Position numbers and translations under genes: made by a program | Assembly: GCA_964451095.1 (NCBI GenBank) | Contig: CAYVGI010000004.1 | Span: 18,886-82,885, forward strand | DNA: 64,000 nt | Reading direction: 5' to 3' | Source: DAOTTY01 sp964451095 | Lineage (GTDB): Bacteria; Chloroflexota; Anaerolineae; Aggregatilineales; Phototrophicaceae | Shown: positions 18,794 through 26,635 of the stretch, one piece after another | Layout: every line of letters begins with the position of its first letter | Position numbering within the stretch: the stretch's first letter is position 1 | The notes under the pieces: model-generated | Seen by the model: only the letters and a program-made list of their open reading frames with translations | Database searches by the model: none | What the model was told of the DNA's origin: nothing

Positions 18794-19493
18794 CGATGTG
18801 TGCGAACTGCTGTGGCGTTTCCACCATCGGGAAGTGATCCCAGTTCGGCTCGATGTGTACGCGGTGATTGGGTAGCAGCGTTTTGTAGTCATCTAGCTGA
18901 TCGACACTCAGGATTTTCTCGCGCTCCCCCCACAGCAGCACCGCAGGCACGTCTACAGGTTGCAGCGTTGCGAACCACTCTGGCGTGATGATGTCAAACA
19001 TCTGCCCGAACACGGTGCAGCGGCGGTACTCGTCAAAGAAGCGGTTCACATAGTCGTCTGGCAGCGGTTCTGTGAACAGCAGCCGCCGGAAAACGGGTCG
19101 TGTGAGCGGCGAGGAAAATGTGAGCTGCCCCAGGCGCTTTATCCCAGGCACACGCATCAGCTTGGGGAACAGGCGCGTGTCCAGGCGGGTGCCCACGGGC
19201 GCGTGCAGGATAATCCCGTCTACATCTGCGGCGTGGCGCTGCACCATGTCTAGCACGATGCTGCCGCCAATGCCCGTACCGACTACCACACGCGGGCGCT
19301 GCTGCTGAACAACATACCGATGTAGATAATTCGCGTAGTCATTTACCGTCGCTAGCTCTGGCAAGCTTGGCTCCCCAGCAAAGCCCGGCAGCGTCGGCGC
19401 AGAGAAATTGACATCTGCTGGAAAATACTGCTTTGCTCGCTCGAACCGGAAGCCGCCGCCGCCGTTGCCGTGCAGTGCGATCAAACTCAGCAT
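18750..19493 (-). CDS. Alpha/beta-hydrolase fold protein lacking the nucleophile serine
   Basis: 247 residues with the alpha/beta-hydrolase layout: N-terminal LIALHGNGGGG oxyanion segment (4-14), nucleophile elbow strand VVVGTGIGGSIVLD, and a C-terminal WDHFPMVETP block carrying the usual His. At the elbow, G-x-S-x-G reads G-T-G-I-G, so Gly74 (codon GGC) replaces the nucleophile. This suggests a non-hydrolytic role, use of a neighbouring Ser78, or loss of activity. Its start overlaps the stop of the peroxiredoxin-like gene by one base (TGATG), implying coupled translation. The 3' end overlaps the convergent hydrolase by 44 bases. Confidence 0.85.
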   Translation of the reverse strand: MLSLIALHGNGGGGFRFERAKQYFPADVNFSAPTLPGFAGEPSLPELATVNDYANYLHRYVVQQQRPRVVVGTGIGGSIVLDMVQRHAADVDGIILHAPVGTRLDTRLFPKLMRVPGIKRLGQLTFSSPLTRPVFRRLLFTEPLPDDYVNRFFDEYRRCTVFGQMFDIITPEWFATLQPVDVPAVLLWGEREKILSVDQLDDYKTLLPNHRVHIEPNWDHFPMVETPQQFAHIVTHLAAELVPAVGH

Positions 19494-20032
19494 CAGGCAC
19501 GTAACCCGGCAAGCTGTGGGATACGCTCAAAGTCAGGGTGGTCGCCTGCATGAACCCCTTCGTATGTCCACAGCACACGGTCGCCGTCTACCAGGAACGA
19601 TGTCGGCATCGTCCACGGGTCGCCCACTTTCATGCCAATAAAGTGCCCCTTTGTGAGGAATGCACGCGCTCCGCAAGACCATACCTCCGCGCCGAACATC
19701 TCCTTTAGCCCGCCGCGAGCAACACCAAAGCCGTCGTAGAATGTCTTGGGGGAGTCGGAAATTGCGCGAGCTTCTGCCCACAGCCCAGCGAAGAAATCAC
19801 GCCCCTGCTCTACCGTGCCCTGATATACGAATAGAACGGGTGGGTAGTTCGGGTCGGACGCCGTGATTTTGCGTAGGTCTGCCACCTGCTCCCGGCAGAA
19901 GATGCAGCCGAAGTGACGCAGGAAGACGATGAGTGTGCTCTTGCCAACGGGAAGTTCATCACGCAACGTAGACCCATGCAGATTAAGCCCGCTGACAGGG
20001 TGGTTCATGAGTTCCTGGGAAATGTGTTCCAT
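19493..20032 (-). CDS. Peroxiredoxin-like (AhpC/TSA) protein
   Basis: 179 residues with a thioredoxin-like fold: the strand LIVFLRHFGCIFCREQ carries Cys43 and Cys46 in a CxxC arrangement, as in AhpC/TSA-like and PRXL2-type proteins. The later segments FLVDGDRVLWTYEG and GDHPDFERI match the family. It probably reduces peroxides or disulfides in the cytoplasm. No signal peptide is seen. It is the upstream partner of the Gly-nucleophile hydrolase-fold protein, sharing one base at the stop/start. The reductant partner is not in view. Confidence 0.82.
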   Translation of the reverse strand: MEHISQELMNHPVSGLNLHGSTLRDELPVGKSTLIVFLRHFGCIFCREQVADLRKITASDPNYPPVLFVYQGTVEQGRDFFAGLWAEARAISDSPKTFYDGFGVARGGLKEMFGAEVWSCGARAFLTKGHFIGMKVGDPWTMPTSFLVDGDRVLWTYEGVHAGDHPDFERIPQLAGLRA

Positions 20033-20189
20033 AGGTTAATCCAATCGCTAACAGTAAACACTTTCCATTCTACACGTCAGTGGAGTGCAGGCAGGTAAGG
20101 GTTGCATAAGCGCTGTTTGGAGCTTGAAGAGGGAGTTAGCTTTGCGATGTGGTGGGCAACAGGTGCGCCCACCACATTGATTTTCGAGG

Positions 20190-20561
20190 TTAGTTTGCTG
20201 CTTCGGAGAGGTTTTGGTACAGCGATGCAATGTTACCCATCGCCTCACGGGTGGAGGCGGCAGCGTCATTCAGGAGTCCCTGTTGTGCGGCGCTGTTGGC
20301 GCGTGCGATGTCCGTCAGGTTTCCATTGTCGATGACCTGTGCGAATGAGTCCTGCAACTGGTTCCAAGCAACAGCACCGTTGTAGAATTCAGCGAGTGCT
20401 TCCCAGTCGCGGTCGATAGCGAACTCTGCTAGTTCTACGGCAAAGGGTGCCCATGCGTTAACTTCGGTGTTGATCTCGGTTTCGGTTGCCTGCCCATTGA
20501 CGGCAGCGACGGCAAAAACAAGGGTGGATACGATAAACAGGGTTACAAGAATGTGCTTCAT
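20190..20561 (-). CDS. Small secreted helical protein of unknown function
   Basis: I do not recognise a family. The 123 residues start with a clear signal peptide (MKHILVTLFIVSTLVF, cleavage near VNGQ) and the mature part is Ala-, Asn- and Glu-rich and predicted helical. There are no Cys residues. Translation signals are strong: AAAAGGAGG seven to eight bases before the ATG. The promoter side contains two copies of the palindrome TTTTGCAAAA (20613-20645), so it may be tightly regulated. It is monocistronic and diverges from folC. Confidence 0.72.
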   Translation of the reverse strand: MKHILVTLFIVSTLVFAVAAVNGQATETEINTEVNAWAPFAVELAEFAIDRDWEALAEFYNGAVAWNQLQDSFAQVIDNGNLTDIARANSAAQQGLLNDAAASTREAMGNIASLYQNLSEAAN

Positions 20562-20612
20562 GGATGCTTCCTCCTTTTATCTCATTTGTTGTACGAGCAG
20601 GAAAATAACGCG

Positions 20613-20645
20613 CTTTTGCAAAAAACTTATAAGACTTTTGCAAAA
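20613..20645. promoter_or_regulatory. Two palindromic 11-base repeats, 22 bases apart
   Basis: CTTTTGCAAAA occurs at 20613-20623 and again at 20635-20645. Each contains the perfect palindrome TTTTGCAAAA. The 22-base period is close to two helical turns, as expected for cooperative binding on one DNA face. The element lies between the small secreted protein and folC. Confidence 0.45.
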
Positions 20646-20716
20646 TTTTGATTATCGCTCTGCGATGATTTGTCTTGTACGGCGGCGCAAGCAACATCAG
20701 CCAAGTCCCCCACATC

Positions 20717-21988
20717 ATGCCCACATTTGAGGACACGGTTGCCCTCGTCTACAGCTACATCAAGCGGAAAAATACGCTAGACACACAACGACCGCAGCGC
20801 GTTGCGGCGGTGCTGGCACGCACGGGCGAGCCACACCGAATGCTCAAAACACTGCATGTGGCGGGTACCAAGGGCAAAGGCTCTACCTGTGCGATGCTGG
20901 CGGCGGCGCTTGCCGCCAACGGGTATCGCGTTGGGTTGTACACATCCCCGCACCTGCACAACATCCGAGAGCGCATACAGGTGGGCGGGCAACCCATTGA
21001 CGAGGAAACATTTACGCGCATGGCGTTTGCCCTCAAACAACACTTTGACCGTGTGCCCGGCATCGGCTTTCCAGAGGTGATGACCTGCCTTGCGCTGCAC
21101 ATTTTCCAGCAGCGTTCCGTCGATGTTGCGGTGATCGAAGCACATTTGGGGGGGCGCTACGACGCAACGAATGTAGTGCAACCCGAATGCTGTGCCATCA
21201 CCACGATAGACTACGATCACACCGACATCCTCGGAAAGTCGCTGGCGCAAATCGCGCATCAGAAGGCGGGCATCATCAAGCGGGGGGTGCCTGTGGTGAG
21301 CGCACCGCAATCTGCTGAGGTGGTGCCCGTGCTGCGCCGTGAAGCGGATAAACAAAGTGCTTCGCTGGCGGTGCTCGGAACCGATGTCCCGCTGGATGTT
21401 CACGCGATGACACCGAACGGACAGTCTGCAACGGTGGGCGGCGAGAACTACACGACAAACCTACTGGGGGTGCACCAGGGCACGAATCTCGCGGTGGCGA
21501 TAACCGTGCTAAACCAGTTGACGGGGTTTGTTCTGGAACGCGAACGCACGCAGCACGGTCTATTGGGTGTTCAGTGGGGCGGTCGGCTGGAGGTAGTGCG
21601 TGAGCAACCACCCGTTGTGCTGGACATCGCACACAACGTTGCCGCAGCGCGGGTACTGCGCCAGTCACTGGACGCCCTGTACCCTGGCGTGCCCTGCACG
21701 TTTGTGTTTGGCAGCAAAGCAAACAAAGACGTACACGGAATGCTGCGCACGCTGGTGCGCAATGACGATACGCTCATTCTCACGCGCTCCGATGACCCGC
21801 CAACTGCTGACCCTGCTGAACTGGCAGCAATCGCACGAGCTGAGCGGGTACAACTGTTGCACCAGGAGACATCCGTGCGGGATGCAACCGACAAAGCGCT
21901 CATGCTAGCAACGCCGGGCAAGCTAGTGTGTGTAACGGGGTCTATATTTGTGGTTGCCCAGGCGCGCGAGCACCTGCTGGCACGCTAG
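20717..21988 (+). CDS. folC: Bifunctional folylpolyglutamate synthase/dihydrofolate synthase
   Basis: Cytoplasmic Mur-ligase-type ATPase that adds glutamate to (dihydro)folate. The preferred start is the ATG at 20717, although the frame opens at a TTG at 20675. Neither has a good ribosome binding site. From the ATG the protein is 423 residues. Family blocks: P-loop VAGTKGKGST, LYTSPHLHNIRERI, VIEAHLGGRYDATNV and DYDHTDILGKSLAQIAHQKAGI, all typical of FolC. Its stop overlaps the end of the convergent DUF4864 gene by 4 bases. A Mur ligase is excluded by the FolC-specific SPHL and GGRYDATN segments. Confidence 0.95.
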   Translation: MPTFEDTVALVYSYIKRKNTLDTQRPQRVAAVLARTGEPHRMLKTLHVAGTKGKGSTCAMLAAALAANGYRVGLYTSPHLHNIRERIQVGGQPIDEETFTRMAFALKQHFDRVPGIGFPEVMTCLALHIFQQRSVDVAVIEAHLGGRYDATNVVQPECCAITTIDYDHTDILGKSLAQIAHQKAGIIKRGVPVVSAPQSAEVVPVLRREADKQSASLAVLGTDVPLDVHAMTPNGQSATVGGENYTTNLLGVHQGTNLAVAITVLNQLTGFVLERERTQHGLLGVQWGGRLEVVREQPPVVLDIAHNVAAARVLRQSLDALYPGVPCTFVFGSKANKDVHGMLRTLVRNDDTLILTRSDDPPTADPAELAAIARAERVQLLHQETSVRDATDKALMLATPGKLVCVTGSIFVVAQAREHLLAR

Positions 21989-22386
21989 CCCACCCGCAGC
22001 ACGCCGTCAGTCATCCAGCAGCCCTTTTCCGCGCCCTCTCGCTGGCGGCTGAGCGTAAACACAAACACAGCAGAGTCGCCATTACGGTGATAGAGCGTTA
22101 GGCGCTGCTGCGCCAGATTGCCGGAAAAGCGCATGGGTTCCAGCGACGCATTTTCAAAGCCGATCATTGGGCGGTACAGCGGGTTTTTTACCAGGTCGAT
22201 AAAGCGTTCGACGGGTCCCGTTGCTTCCTTGTTCGCCGGGGATGCGAACCGAAACGCAATGCGAATGCCCTGGTTGCCCGGTGTGATGTCGTTGTTTTGC
22301 AGGGCGTCTAGCTGGATTTTGACAACATCTTCGGGTTTAAGGTCTGGCGAAGGGTGGGGTTCGGTTTGCCACAGTTGATTGTACAC
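21985..22386 (-). CDS. DUF4864 domain-containing protein
   Basis: 133 residues from a GTG start. It resembles DUF4864: an N-terminal DVVKIQLDALQNND helix, then FRFASPANKEATGPVERFI and a beta-rich second half, a compact NTF2-like alpha/beta module. No signal peptide, no membrane segment and no catalytic residues are recognisable. Function is unknown. The gene converges on folC with a 4-base overlap and lies downstream of the giant surface protein, but a strong hairpin at 22426-22464 separates the two. Confidence 0.7.
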   Translation of the reverse strand: MYNQLWQTEPHPSPDLKPEDVVKIQLDALQNNDITPGNQGIRIAFRFASPANKEATGPVERFIDLVKNPLYRPMIGFENASLEPMRFSGNLAQQRLTLYHRNGDSAVFVFTLSRQREGAEKGCWMTDGVLRVG

Positions 22387-22425
22387 AGGTGTCGGATTCG
22401 TCTGTCTGGCATGGGTTGCAATTTA

Positions 22426-22464
22426 GGGGGTGTGGCATTGAGCACGCTCACTTGCCACACCCCC
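22426..22464 (-). terminator. Strong hairpin after the giant surface protein gene
   Basis: Perfect 12-base arms (22426-22437 and 22453-22464, GGGGGTGTGGCA and its complement) enclose a 15-base loop that itself holds a GAGC/GCTC stem. It starts 7 bases after the stop of the 22472-26350 gene. The T-tract is poor, so it may act as a transcript 3'-end stabiliser as well as a terminator. Confidence 0.6.
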
Positions 22465-22471
22465 TGCTATT

Positions 22472-25400
22472 CTAGCGCACGGGGACGATTTCGCGCACCT
22501 GATCTGGATTCACGAGCACTGCTGGGTCTTCCAGGCGAATGTCCGACAGAATCCACCCCGTTTGACCGCCAAAGCGCACATGGTACCAGTCATCGAAGGG
22601 GAACTCGCGTGTGCGCCCGATGATCGACACAACGGACTCCTCTGGAATGAAGCTGATGATGCCGGCGCGGGTGCTGGGGCGGCGATACACCTCGCGCCCG
22701 CGCACCACAACGCCCGGCACGCCGAGGTCGCGTGCACCGTCGATTTCATCGAAGATGCTGCCCACCACGGGGAGTTCTTCCTCTGTGATGTTGTTGAGTT
22801 CCAATGACCGCCCGGATGCCCAGCCGATCCTGCCGTTGACCACGATGCGGAACCATGTGACATCTACATTCTCGTCGTTGTTGCGTGCCAGCACCCGGTA
22901 GAACTCGGGCTCACCGGAGGGTGTGTCCCTCACAGCAATGGTGATGAATGTTGCCCCCAGGTACGGACCCGTGCGTACGGGCAGGCGCTGCACCTCTGGC
23001 AGCAGCGACACAGACGGAATCGGGATTGCTGTGGCGATGGGTGTGCCCTGGAACGTGGAGGTTGCGTTTGGATCTGGCGTGGATGTAACGATGGTGGTTA
23101 CGCCCGGCGTAGACGCAACTTCTGTGGGTCCGGTATCACCCTCCGCTGGTGTTGACGTAGCGCTTGGTGGGTCAACGAATGGGTTCTGTACGATGAAGTT
23201 CACGTCCAGTACGTCATAGCCAGCAGGGTAGTTGGACGGCACCGGATCCCAGTTGACTTCGACTATGCAGGGGCTGTCGATGACGACATCAAAAATCGCG
23301 AGTGATAGTGTGATTACCTGATTGGAAGCAGTTGGTAGGCTTGCTGGATCTGAAGGAAAGTCGAACCCATCTCCATTGCGGCTTTGGCACACGTTTGGCG
23401 TTGTGGAATTAATGCTAAAGCGTGTCTGTTCGTTGAGAGGTGCGGTTACGATGTAGCGGTACGTCACTGTGCCAATAGTGTCCAACACTGCGCCGGGTTG
23501 GATGAGATTGACAGCGAATTGGTCGTCTGCCAGGTCCGATATGTTGACGGTGTAAGTTAGCACAGTGATGTCAGTTGCGGTATTCGGGTTGCGCCGCTCA
23601 ATTGCAATGGTACAAAAGTGATTGACGTTGCCCTCAAAAATCGCGTCGTCGCGTGGCTCGATGACCACTTCCACTTCCTCGGTGTTATTCGTAAAGAACG
23701 ACGCCACTGAACCCGTTGAAGCCGTGCCTGCCACCCGCACGATACACTGCGATGGCGTGAGATCCGTACCATCGCTAAGTGGCGTCACATCTGGTGCGAA
23801 GGCGGACTCACGCACGGTAATCGACACGCTGCCCGCCGTTGGACGGTCTAGCCGGATGCCGAGGGTGATGCTGTCATTTTGCTCTTGCAGGTCGATGCTG
23901 GCACCCGCATTTTCCGGGGCGGTGAGCACTCTACCGCTTTCCCCCTCTACCACGATGATCTGCGCGTTTTCCGGTAAGTCGGCGTCGTCGTCACGGATGT
24001 CTACCGTGAACGTCACTGCACCGATTGTTGTGCTGGGGTTGTTGGATGTGGGCGTCAAGGTGTAAACACAGGTACGCGGCACTGCCGGGTCATTGAACAC
24101 GGTGTCGTTGATGACAAACACCTGCAAATTCACAGTGCCCTGGTTGATGCTGTTCAGCACAATTTGGTCAAGTGTTACGCCGTTCTCGTCCCGTAGTTGA
24201 CACAGGTCTGGGTCGTTGAACGTAATCGTGTAAACATCTGGGCTGGTGGTGCCAATGGGCGTGCTCAGGCTCAGTTCCAACGTCCCAGAGCTGTTTTCTG
24301 TTACGACCAATTGGTTCGTGCTCAGTTCCAACGACAGCGGCGGGTCTGGGTTGATCTGGAGAATGCGGCTGGTGTCAACCGTAGGGCTTCGGGAACCATC
24401 TGCCCTTATACGTAGCCCGTCAATCGCCACTGAGCACTGCTGGTTAGCATTTTCCTGGATGCCGTCCTGCACGGCGAATATCTCAATTGTCACTCCGGTG
24501 TCCCAGTTGGACTGATCGAGCGCAGCGGAGTTGAACTCGCTGTTTCGTACGCCTTCACACTGCGGTGGCGCATCGCCCGGTGTAACCCACACCCGCACCG
24601 GGTTCACTGGCGGACCGCTGAGGGTGATGACGACCTGTGCGCCCATGCTGTCCGCGCTTTCCGTCAGGAAGCGGGCGGTATCGCCTTCGCTTGCCTCTCC
24701 AATGACCGCGAACGCATCGTAGTTTGTTTGGATTGTCGGCTCTTCCACCAGATCATCGTCCTTGATGGTGATGCTCAAGGTGATGGGCAGGGGTGGGGGA
24801 GTCGCCCCCTGTGTGTTGAGGTAGAGTGGGTCTGTGTTTATCGACGGGTCGAAAGTTACCACAATGTCGCAGTTGTGGTCGCCTTCCTGGACGTCGTCCT
24901 CCGTGGCACGCACCCCAAACGAAACGCCGCCCAGCGCAGTCGACCAGTTCGTCTGGTTGAACACCACGGGCAACGTCGTCACAACTGCGTTGCCGTTCGG
25001 TATATCAATGAGTTCGCACTGCATGGGCGAAGTGTTGGTGAGTGTGAAAGTCACATCGGCTACCGGGAACGTGTCGATTGTCAGGACTATCGGCGTAATC
25101 GGCAGTTCGGTAAGCGTCTCGTCCTCTCGAATCTGCGGCACGACGGCGGGCGGTACAAGATCACCGCCCATTATTGCTGTTTCGTCCAGTTCAGTGGCGC
25201 CAACGTCGCATGTAGCGCGTTCCGGGCGTGCATTGCCGGCGTAATCGTCGGTGACGGTTGCACCCTCGACAGTTGTACAGTCCTCTGCCCGGTCAATGGC
25301 GGGGCTTTCTGGGGCGGGGGCATAGGTTCCCGGTCCGTCTTGTACGATTCGTACAGGGTTATTGGCGTTCACAATGAACTGCGTGCCGCAGCTATCGTTA

Positions 25401-26350
25401 ATGAAGTTGCGCCCTTGCAGCGCAGGGGGGGTGCCCTGGCAAGTGTTGTCGATAATCGTGTTTTTTACCGTGATGTTTCCGCTGTTGTTCAGCCCATAGC
25501 TTCCATTTGCGGTGATGGTGGTAAAGCTCAGGTTGGCACTGGCGCCAGCACCTACGAATAAGCCGCCGCCGTTGCCTTCTACCAGAGAGCTGTTCACCAT
25601 GGAAATGCTACCGTTGATCACCGCAATGCCAGCATCTGTCGTGTTGCCGTAGAAGGTGCTGCGCCGGATGGGAGCGCCTGCTGTTGCTGTTGAGTCGATG
25701 GTTAGCCCGCCGCGCTGTGCGCCCGTGACAGTATTGCCGAACAGCAACAACTGATCTACCGACACCAACTGTGTGCTGCCACCAACGAAGATCGCACCGT
25801 CCTGGCTGGTTATGTCCTGAACGGAGGTGTTGTTGATGGTAAGGTTGCCCCCGGTGCTGTTAACGGCGTAACCGGGGTTCATGGTAGAGCCAAAGTCGAA
25901 CAACAGCACATTGTCTAGCACGAGCGAACCGCCTGTGTGTGTGATGCCGAGTGCGCCGTCAGCGCTGCCGCGCAGCGATAGGTTTTGCAGCGTTAGGGGG
26001 GTTTCAACCTCAAAGACGTTTACGTTTGCCGGGGACGTGATGTTGGTGTTTGCACGCGAAACCCCTTCTATGGTCAGGGTGCCTGTCTGGTTGATGACAA
26101 TGGGCGTTTGCAGGTTGATGGTGTTTTCGCCATCCGGCAGGTTAAATGTGATCGTGACGGGTCCGGGGGTCGTTGCGGTTGCTTCCACTGTATCCCGCAG
26201 GGTGCCTGTGCCGCTGTCTGCACTAGACGTAACAGCAAAGGTTGTTTGGGCGTGTGCTCGTGGGGCAGGGTAGGGTAGTGCGCTAGTGAGGAGAATGAGC
26301 ACGAGAACGACAAAAATAAATGATTTGGGTGGATGGCGGCGCGAGAGCAT
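22472..26350 (-). CDS. Giant secreted beta-helix/Calx-beta-like surface protein with two C-terminal SH3 domains
   Basis: 1292 residues from the ATG at 26350, which has GGAGGTG nine bases upstream. The open frame continues to 26977, but that part overlaps the divergent gene and lacks a signal. A signal peptide ends near AHAQ. Residues of about 35-330 form a right-handed beta-helix with a terminal SPAIDRAEDC and GATEL block, as in choice-of-anchor-type surface proteins. Then come about six related beta modules of Calx-beta type, each with a QCxI or CxVxI strand and paired Cys. A Thr/Pro-rich linker leads to two SH3-type domains (WFRIVVNGRIGWASGR and WYHVRFGGQTGWI). Probably cell-wall-bound, acting in adhesion or matrix. 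No enzyme motif is seen. Confidence 0.85.
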   Translation of the reverse strand: MLSRRHPPKSFIFVVLVLILLTSALPYPAPRAHAQTTFAVTSSADSGTGTLRDTVEATATTPGPVTITFNLPDGENTINLQTPIVINQTGTLTIEGVSRANTNITSPANVNVFEVETPLTLQNLSLRGSADGALGITHTGGSLVLDNVLLFDFGSTMNPGYAVNSTGGNLTINNTSVQDITSQDGAIFVGGSTQLVSVDQLLLFGNTVTGAQRGGLTIDSTATAGAPIRRSTFYGNTTDAGIAVINGSISMVNSSLVEGNGGGLFVGAGASANLSFTTITANGSYGLNNSGNITVKNTIIDNTCQGTPPALQGRNFINDSCGTQFIVNANNPVRIVQDGPGTYAPAPESPAIDRAEDCTTVEGATVTDDYAGNARPERATCDVGATELDETAIMGGDLVPPAVVPQIREDETLTELPITPIVLTIDTFPVADVTFTLTNTSPMQCELIDIPNGNAVVTTLPVVFNQTNWSTALGGVSFGVRATEDDVQEGDHNCDIVVTFDPSINTDPLYLNTQGATPPPLPITLSITIKDDDLVEEPTIQTNYDAFAVIGEASEGDTARFLTESADSMGAQVVITLSGPPVNPVRVWVTPGDAPPQCEGVRNSEFNSAALDQSNWDTGVTIEIFAVQDGIQENANQQCSVAIDGLRIRADGSRSPTVDTSRILQINPDPPLSLELSTNQLVVTENSSGTLELSLSTPIGTTSPDVYTITFNDPDLCQLRDENGVTLDQIVLNSINQGTVNLQVFVINDTVFNDPAVPRTCVYTLTPTSNNPSTTIGAVTFTVDIRDDDADLPENAQIIVVEGESGRVLTAPENAGASIDLQEQNDSITLGIRLDRPTAGSVSITVRESAFAPDVTPLSDGTDLTPSQCIVRVAGTASTGSVASFFTNNTEEVEVVIEPRDDAIFEGNVNHFCTIAIERRNPNTATDITVLTYTVNISDLADDQFAVNLIQPGAVLDTIGTVTYRYIVTAPLNEQTRFSINSTTPNVCQSRNGDGFDFPSDPASLPTASNQVITLSLAIFDVVIDSPCIVEVNWDPVPSNYPAGYDVLDVNFIVQNPFVDPPSATSTPAEGDTGPTEVASTPGVTTIVTSTPDPNATSTFQGTPIATAIPIPSVSLLPEVQRLPVRTGPYLGATFITIAVRDTPSGEPEFYRVLARNNDENVDVTWFRIVVNGRIGWASGRSLELNNITEEELPVVGSIFDEIDGARDLGVPGVVVRGREVYRRPSTRAGIISFIPEESVVSIIGRTREFPFDDWYHVRFGGQTGWILSDIRLEDPAVLVNPDQVREIVPVR

Positions 26351-26635
26351 GAAGACACCTCCAAAGTTTTGGTTTCCGGTTGGCGAGTTTTGACAATGAA
26401 ATACAAATGAAAGCCATCTTTGTTTTATTACGCTTTCACTCGCTAGAGTAGCACAGGTGGCTACCCTTTCGCCAAACGTTAACAGAGCCTGACAAAACCC
26501 TCGCTCAAACACACGTAGATGTCGAAATTCCGCTTGGGCGCAAACCACTGTACAATACACAGCAAACCGTGCGGTTGCGCGAGCTAACGAACGCTGCACC
26601 GTGACGACGGAAAAATCACAAGGGGCAAATGGGTT
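26351..26635. other. Divergent promoter region between surface protein and glycan operon
   Basis: 285 bases between divergent starts. A TACAAT at 26551-26556 could be a -10 box for the plus-strand operon, with a weak -35 (TTCCGC, 26528-26533, 17-base spacer). No strong inverted repeat or RNA gene is seen. Confidence 0.3.

Noticed and set aside
24728..25561. 277-residue plus-strand open frame
   Set aside because: Antisense to the giant surface protein, His/Cys/Arg-rich shadow composition, no ribosome site.
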